A DNA stretch of 64,000 nt from Pseudomonas sp. R28(2017) (GTDB lineage Bacteria > Pseudomonadota > Gammaproteobacteria > Pseudomonadales > Pseudomonadaceae), in assembly GCF_002112505.1 (NCBI RefSeq), contig NZ_NEHW01000008.1, forward strand, positions 243,760 through 307,759, read 5' to 3'. Both the position numbers and the translations under genes were made by a program. The notes under the pieces were generated by a model. It saw nothing but the letters and a program-made list of their open reading frames with translations, made no database searches and had not been told where the DNA came from. Position 1 is the first letter of the stretch. The number at the start of each line of letters is the position of its first letter. This document shows, piece after piece, positions 59,971 through 64,000 of the stretch.

Positions 59971-62271
59971 TTACTTGGCGATCTGGATCTTCGGTGCCCA
60001 CTGCAGCCAGGCATCCTCAGGCTTGTCGAACAAGGCGAATGTCTGCTGCGGCCGCGCCGGGTTGCCCATCTGCTCGCCCTCAGGCGTGGCGAAGGCAATA
60101 CCGCCATCGATCAGCGTCTCCAGCGACTCGGTACGCACCGTGGCGCCCTTGAACAGCCCCCAGTCGAAGCCGAAACCACTGCTGTTCCAGAACCGGCTGC
60201 CACCGCGCACCAGGGCGGCATAACGCGGCTCGATCAGAATGTGGATCAACACGCGATCTGCAGTCTGGCCAAGCTCGAAACCGGTCACCTTGCCCACCGC
60301 TACCTCGCGGTAGGTAACCGGCACGCCCGGCTTGATCGAACCACGCCGTGGTGCACTCAGGGTCAACGGCAGGCCCACTTCCTCGCCAGCGACCTCAGGC
60401 GCTTCGCCCAGCGCAATGAAATCACGCTGCGGCCCCTTGTCCTTCACCGCTGGCTGCACTTCGATGTACTGCCCGCCAATCAAGGTATCGAGGTTCTCGG
60501 TACGCACCAACCCGAGTGCCGGCTTGACCACCCAGAACTGCGTGCCTGCTCGGGCAATGCGGTCTGCCGCCTCGGTGATGCGTGCTCGCAGCAGTACCGC
60601 CTGCAAGTCTTTTGTCAGGTCTACGCTCTCGACGCTCCCCACATCCAGGCCGCGGAAGCGAATTGGCGTACCCGGCTTGAGGCCGTCGGCACGGGCTACG
60701 CGAATGGTGACCAGGGTACCGGTGCGGTTCACCGCCTCTTGGCTTTCCAGCAGGCGGAAGCGCGGGATACGGCGCTTGAGCGCAACATTGGGGGTAGGCG
60801 TGTCGAAGGCGATACCGCCGGCCATCAGGGTCTGCAACGACTCACTCTTGATCTTGATACCCGACAGGCCGCCGGTCAGGGTGATGCCGCTGACGTTCCA
60901 GAAACGCGAGGAACCGTTGACCAGGTTCTCGTACTCTTTCTCGATGTGCACACCAATCAGGATACGGTTGCTGTTACGGGCAAACTGGTAGCTCTGCACG
61001 CTACCGACCTTGACCTGGCGGTACATCACCGGGCTGCCGATCTCCAGCGAACCCAGCGTATCAGCGAACAGCACCAGGTGCAGGCCCGGGGCCTTAAGGT
61101 CCAGCGGCGGCGCCTTGGGCCGGGCCTCGAACTCGCGCTGCGGCTTGGCGCCCTTCTCGCCTGGGCGAATGGCAATGTAGTTACCTTTGACCAACGCCTC
61201 CAAGCCCGTGATACCCGCCAGGGAAATGGACGGCTTGACCACCCAGAACTGCGTCCCTTCGACCAGATAGTCCTCGGTCAACGGGTCCAGCGTCAGCTCG
61301 GCAGTGGCGCTGGCCAGGTTGTCTTCCATCTTCAGGGTTTTCAACGAGCCGACCTGAATACCCTTGTACATGACTGGCGTACGCCCAGCCTGCAGGCCTT
61401 CATAGTCGCTGAGTTTCACTTTCACACGGATACCCGCCTGGGCCGCATCGAAGTCTTCATACAGGCGAAACGGCAGGCTTGGGTCGGTTGGGGGGCTGTC
61501 CTTGCGATACTCCGGCGTGGCGAAGGCGATGCCGCCAGCGACGATGCTCGACAACGACTCGCTGCGCACCTTCACACCCGACAGATCAGCGTCGATGCTG
61601 ATGCCGCTGGCATTCCAGAACCGCGTGTGTTTGCGCACCAGGCTGGCATAGGCCGGCTCGATGAACACCTTGACCTCGACCGTGCTCTGGTCTTCGGAAA
61701 GGCGATAGCTTTTTACTCGGCCAACCTGGATCTGCTTGTAGAACACCGGGCTGTCCCGGTTGAGCGAACCCAGGCGCTCGGCCTTGAGGGTCAGGTGCAG
61801 ACCCGGCTCGGAGTCGGACAACGGTGGTGCGACCTTGAGTGCGGTAAAGCGCTTGGTCGGCTCGCCCTCGCCCGGGCTGACAGCGATGTAATTGCCGGAT
61901 ACCAGTGTTTCCAGGCCCGAAATACCGGCCAGGCTGACACTGGGCTTGACCAGCCAGAAGCGCGTGCCCTTGGTCAGGTGCGGTTCGGCGGCCTTGTTCA
62001 TCTCGATGGTGGCGATCACCCCCTGGTTGTCACCCTTTGCGTCGAGCACCAGCTTGGTGACCTTGCCCACCGACATGCCTTTGAAGATCACCTCGGTCTT
62101 GTTGGCGACGATGCCTTCGCCGGTCTCGAACCGCACTTCGATCTCCACGCCAGCATCGCGATAGGCCTGCCAGGCCAGCCAGCCACCGATCATCAGCGCG
62201 ATCAGCGGCAGGATCCAGATGGCCGACCAGTTCGAGGCAGGGCGGGTTTTAGCCGTTGGCATGTCACTCAT
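59971..62271 (-). CDS. LetB/PqiB-like MCE-domain protein
   Basis: 766 residues. One membrane segment near residues 15-35 (WSAIWILPLIALMIGGWLAW), then six tandem MCE domains by my count (repeated patterns of the type GIVANKTEVIFKGMSVGKV, SPVFYKQIQVGRV, TPVMYKGIQVGSL, SPVMYRQVKVGSV, TPIRFRGLDVGSV, VPVTYREVAVGKV). Such proteins form periplasmic tubes between inner and outer membranes for lipid movement; E. coli LetB has seven domains and PqiB three. The start MSDMPTAKT (62271) overlaps the upstream gene's end by eight bases. Confidence 0.85.
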   Translation of the reverse strand: MSDMPTAKTRPASNWSAIWILPLIALMIGGWLAWQAYRDAGVEIEVRFETGEGIVANKTEVIFKGMSVGKVTKLVLDAKGDNQGVIATIEMNKAAEPHLTKGTRFWLVKPSVSLAGISGLETLVSGNYIAVSPGEGEPTKRFTALKVAPPLSDSEPGLHLTLKAERLGSLNRDSPVFYKQIQVGRVKSYRLSEDQSTVEVKVFIEPAYASLVRKHTRFWNASGISIDADLSGVKVRSESLSSIVAGGIAFATPEYRKDSPPTDPSLPFRLYEDFDAAQAGIRVKVKLSDYEGLQAGRTPVMYKGIQVGSLKTLKMEDNLASATAELTLDPLTEDYLVEGTQFWVVKPSISLAGITGLEALVKGNYIAIRPGEKGAKPQREFEARPKAPPLDLKAPGLHLVLFADTLGSLEIGSPVMYRQVKVGSVQSYQFARNSNRILIGVHIEKEYENLVNGSSRFWNVSGITLTGGLSGIKIKSESLQTLMAGGIAFDTPTPNVALKRRIPRFRLLESQEAVNRTGTLVTIRVARADGLKPGTPIRFRGLDVGSVESVDLTKDLQAVLLRARITEAADRIARAGTQFWVVKPALGLVRTENLDTLIGGQYIEVQPAVKDKGPQRDFIALGEAPEVAGEEVGLPLTLSAPRRGSIKPGVPVTYREVAVGKVTGFELGQTADRVLIHILIEPRYAALVRGGSRFWNSSGFGFDWGLFKGATVRTESLETLIDGGIAFATPEGEQMGNPARPQQTFALFDKPEDAWLQWAPKIQIAK

Positions 62272-62887
62272 GGTCGTCATCCGACTCCGTGTTATCCCAG
62301 ATCAGTCGGGGATCGAAAGTTAAAGCAGCAAGCATCGTGAGGATCACCACAGTTGCGAAGGCGACAGCGCCCAGGTTGGCTTCGACACTGGCGATACGGC
62401 CGAAATTCACCACCGCCACCAGAATGGCGATGACGAAGATGTCCAGCATGGACCAGCGCCCTATGAACTCGATGAAGCGGTACATCAGGATCCGTTGCCT
62501 TGCCGACAGCGGCTGGCGGCGCTGGACCGAATACAGCAACAGGCCGATGCCGACCAGCTTGAAGGTAGGCACCAGGATGCTGGCAATGAACACCACGGCG
62601 GCGATTGGCACCATGCCGTGCTTGAGCAAGGTGATGACGCCGGACATGATGGTGTCGCCGCTCCCCTGCCCCAAGGTGCTGACAGTCATGATCGGCAACA
62701 GGTTGGCCGGGATGTACAGAATCGAGGCGGTGATCAGCAGCGCCCAGGTACGGATGATGCTGTTGGGGCGGCGCGCGTGCACGATGGCACCACAACGCGT
62801 ACAGGTCTGCGAATCGCGCTCGGCCTCCTGACGGTTCAGCTCATGACACTCATTGCAGACCAGGATGCCTGCATCAATCGCCCGCAT
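62264..62887 (-). CDS. LetA/PqiA-like membrane protein, second half-gene
   Basis: 207 residues. A zinc-ribbon pair CNEC and CTRC at the N-terminus, then four membrane segments (TWALLITASILYIPANLLPIM; IAAVVFIASILVPTFKLVGI). It corresponds to one of the two related halves that LetA/PqiA of E. coli carry in a single chain of about 420 residues. It overlaps the first half-gene by 14 bases and the MCE gene by eight, so all three are translationally coupled. Confidence 0.85.
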   Translation of the reverse strand: MRAIDAGILVCNECHELNRQEAERDSQTCTRCGAIVHARRPNSIIRTWALLITASILYIPANLLPIMTVSTLGQGSGDTIMSGVITLLKHGMVPIAAVVFIASILVPTFKLVGIGLLLYSVQRRQPLSARQRILMYRFIEFIGRWSMLDIFVIAILVAVVNFGRIASVEANLGAVAFATVVILTMLAALTFDPRLIWDNTESDDDHE

Positions 62888-63533
62888 GGAGATCCTCCCC
62901 CGACAACGCGCTCCAGATCTGGTGTGGCGACATCACCACTTCGAGCCAGACCTGGATCAGCAATAGGCTGATAAAGCAGAACAGGCCAAGGCCAACGGTA
63001 AGCTCGGCCAGGTCCACTAGTTTGACGATCGCCACCAGCACGCCCATGAAATAGACCTCGAGCATGCCCCAGTCACGCAGGTGGTGATAGAAGCGGTAGA
63101 AAACCAGTCCGTAATCACGCCCGACATTCAGGCGGATGCTCAGCAGCACTGCCAGCTGGCACAGCAACTTGAGCAAGGGGACGGCCATGCTGCACAGGAA
63201 CACCACCACGGCAACGCCGCGCATTTCCGAGTTGTACAGGCCCAGCACACCACTCCAGACGGTATCGTCCGAAGTCTGGCCAAGCAGGTGCAACTGCATG
63301 ATGGGCAGGAAGTTGGCCGGCACGAACAGCAGCAAGGCCGTCAGCACCAACGCCAGGCTGCGGTTGACCACATTGTGCCGGTGGGCGTACAGCTCGTAGC
63401 CACAGCGTGGGCATTGGGCTTTTTCGTCATGCTGCAGCAGCGGCTTGCGCATCAGCAGGTCGCACTCATGGCAGGCGACCAGTTCGTTCAGCGGCAACTG
63501 CTCCAGGGCTTGGGTTTCGACGGGATCGGGCAT
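62874..63533 (-). CDS. LetA/PqiA-like membrane protein, first half-gene
   Basis: 219 residues. Zinc-ribbon CHEC..CPRC, then four membrane segments (LALVLTALLLFVPANFLPIM; AVVVFLCSMAVPLLKLL; YFMGVLVAIVKLV). It is homologous in layout to the following gene, so the A subunit is split in two proteins. First gene of the three-gene unit. Its promoter must lie in the short gap before the rRNA operon end (63534-63626). Confidence 0.85.
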   Translation of the reverse strand: MPDPVETQALEQLPLNELVACHECDLLMRKPLLQHDEKAQCPRCGYELYAHRHNVVNRSLALVLTALLLFVPANFLPIMQLHLLGQTSDDTVWSGVLGLYNSEMRGVAVVVFLCSMAVPLLKLLCQLAVLLSIRLNVGRDYGLVFYRFYHHLRDWGMLEVYFMGVLVAIVKLVDLAELTVGLGLFCFISLLLIQVWLEVVMSPHQIWSALSGEDLHAGD

Positions 63534-63626
63534 CTCGGGATTCTGAATAGGTACGTCGGCTCTATTCTAGTGTTCCCAGCTCGAAATGTGGGAGACGACT
63601 AATGCCTGCCATGGAGCCAGAAAGAC

Positions 63627-63660
63627 AAAACCCCTACCTGCATACGCAGATAGGGGTTTT
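63627..63660 (-). terminator. rRNA operon terminator
   Basis: AAAACCCCTA(T)CTGC-GTAT-GCAG(G)TAGGGGTTTT read on the minus strand, 15 bp after 5S rRNA. Confidence 0.9.
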
Positions 63661-63671
63661 GCGAAATGAAT

Positions 63672-63786
63672 CTTGACGATGACCTACTCTCACATGGGGA
63701 AACCCCACACTACCATCGGCGATGCATCGTTTCACTACTGAGTTCGGGATGGGATCAGGTGGTTCCAATGCTCTATGGTCGTCAAG
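63672..63786 (-). rRNA. rrf: 5S ribosomal RNA
   Basis: About 115 nt on the minus strand. It contains the standard gammaproteobacterial 5S segments GGAACCACCTGATCCCATC, CCGAACTCAGTAGTGAAAC and GAGAGTAGGTCATCGTCAAG. Exact ends are uncertain by a few bases. Confidence 0.95.
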
Positions 63787-63923
63787 AAATTCTGTTGCCA
63801 GAATGTCCAGATGGACAGCCCAGCGAATTCGGATATGCGATATTTGTGATGTTGCTTGCGAACTTTCGGTTCGTTTCGTCTTCACCACCGCAATCTGCGC
63901 TAGCAAATTGCTTGGGTGTTATA
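63787..63923 (-). other. 23S-5S intergenic spacer
   Basis: 137 bp with no gene; part of the rRNA precursor. Confidence 0.8.
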
Positions 63924-64000
63924 TGGTCAAGCCTCACGGGCAATTAGTATTGGTTAGCTCAACGCCTCACAGCGCTTACACACCCAACCTATCAACGTCG
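63924..64000 (-). rRNA. rrl: 23S ribosomal RNA, 3' end (partial)
   Basis: The minus-strand sequence CGACGTTGATAGGTTGGGTG..GCGTTGAGCTAACCAATACT..GTGAGGCTTGACC is the 3' end of 23S rRNA. The gene continues beyond the window. Confidence 0.94.

Overview
The window is a Pseudomonas chromosome segment, most likely from the P. putida group. The grounds are: GC-rich core genes; gene neighbourhoods I associate with P. putida KT2440 (gdhA-ettA-morA-glyA; rpsT-murJ-ribF-ileS-lspA-fklB-ispH; pilA-pilC-pilD-coaE-yacG); a PP0621-family gene beside thiO; and many copies of the short palindrome GTGGGAGCGGGC..GCCCGCGAA typical of P. putida REP/BIME elements. Family names are from memory of the families; no search was run.

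Layout. 1-9.96 kb: 3' end of an outer-surface protein gene, a small lipoprotein, a GreA/GreB-like factor, gdhA and ettA (minus), a small Cys-containing protein, and the large c-di-GMP protein MorA. 10.1-18.9 kb: glyA, an unknown beta-rich protein, an ACR3/BASS-type transporter, a malate-dehydrogenase-like gene divergent from a GntP-family permease, a LysR regulator divergent from a Pro-1 tautomerase, a methyltransferase, and two overlapping small ORFs. These small ORFs follow a structured leader that resembles phage C4 antisense RNA.

19.7-34.6 kb is an accessory island. It has lower GC, mostly unknown genes and two tyrosine recombinases. It ends at a tRNA-Thr(CGT) gene whose 3' end is repeated (14 bp exact) near 19.68 kb. 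Cargo: an Nmad2-like DNA-modification-associated protein preceded by a truncated gene end, a membrane protein, a 217-aa unknown, a PD-(D/E)XK nuclease, a 584-aa unknown with a possible nuclease-like core, a 162-aa unknown, a trypsin-like protease and a DUF6236 protein. Intergenic regions carry a dispersed repeat and several long perfect hairpins. The content fits a defence or genome-conflict island, but no known complete defence system was recognised.

34.6-48.5 kb: pilA, pilC, pilD, coaE and yacG (no pilB), a CbiM-like permease, DUF1780, DUF3094, a type II NADH dehydrogenase, a tRNA cluster (Lys-Pro-Lys-Pro-Asn, with a tandem duplication), clpB with a sigma-32-like promoter, pgeF-rluD, bamD and PP0621. 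48.5-64 kb: thiO, minor pilins pilE-X-W-V with divergent fimT (no pilY1), ispH-fklB-lspA-ileS-ribF, murJ, rpsT, a Let/Pqi-type lipid-transport operon (split A subunit plus six-MCE B subunit), and the 5S and 3' 23S rRNA of an rRNA operon on the minus strand.
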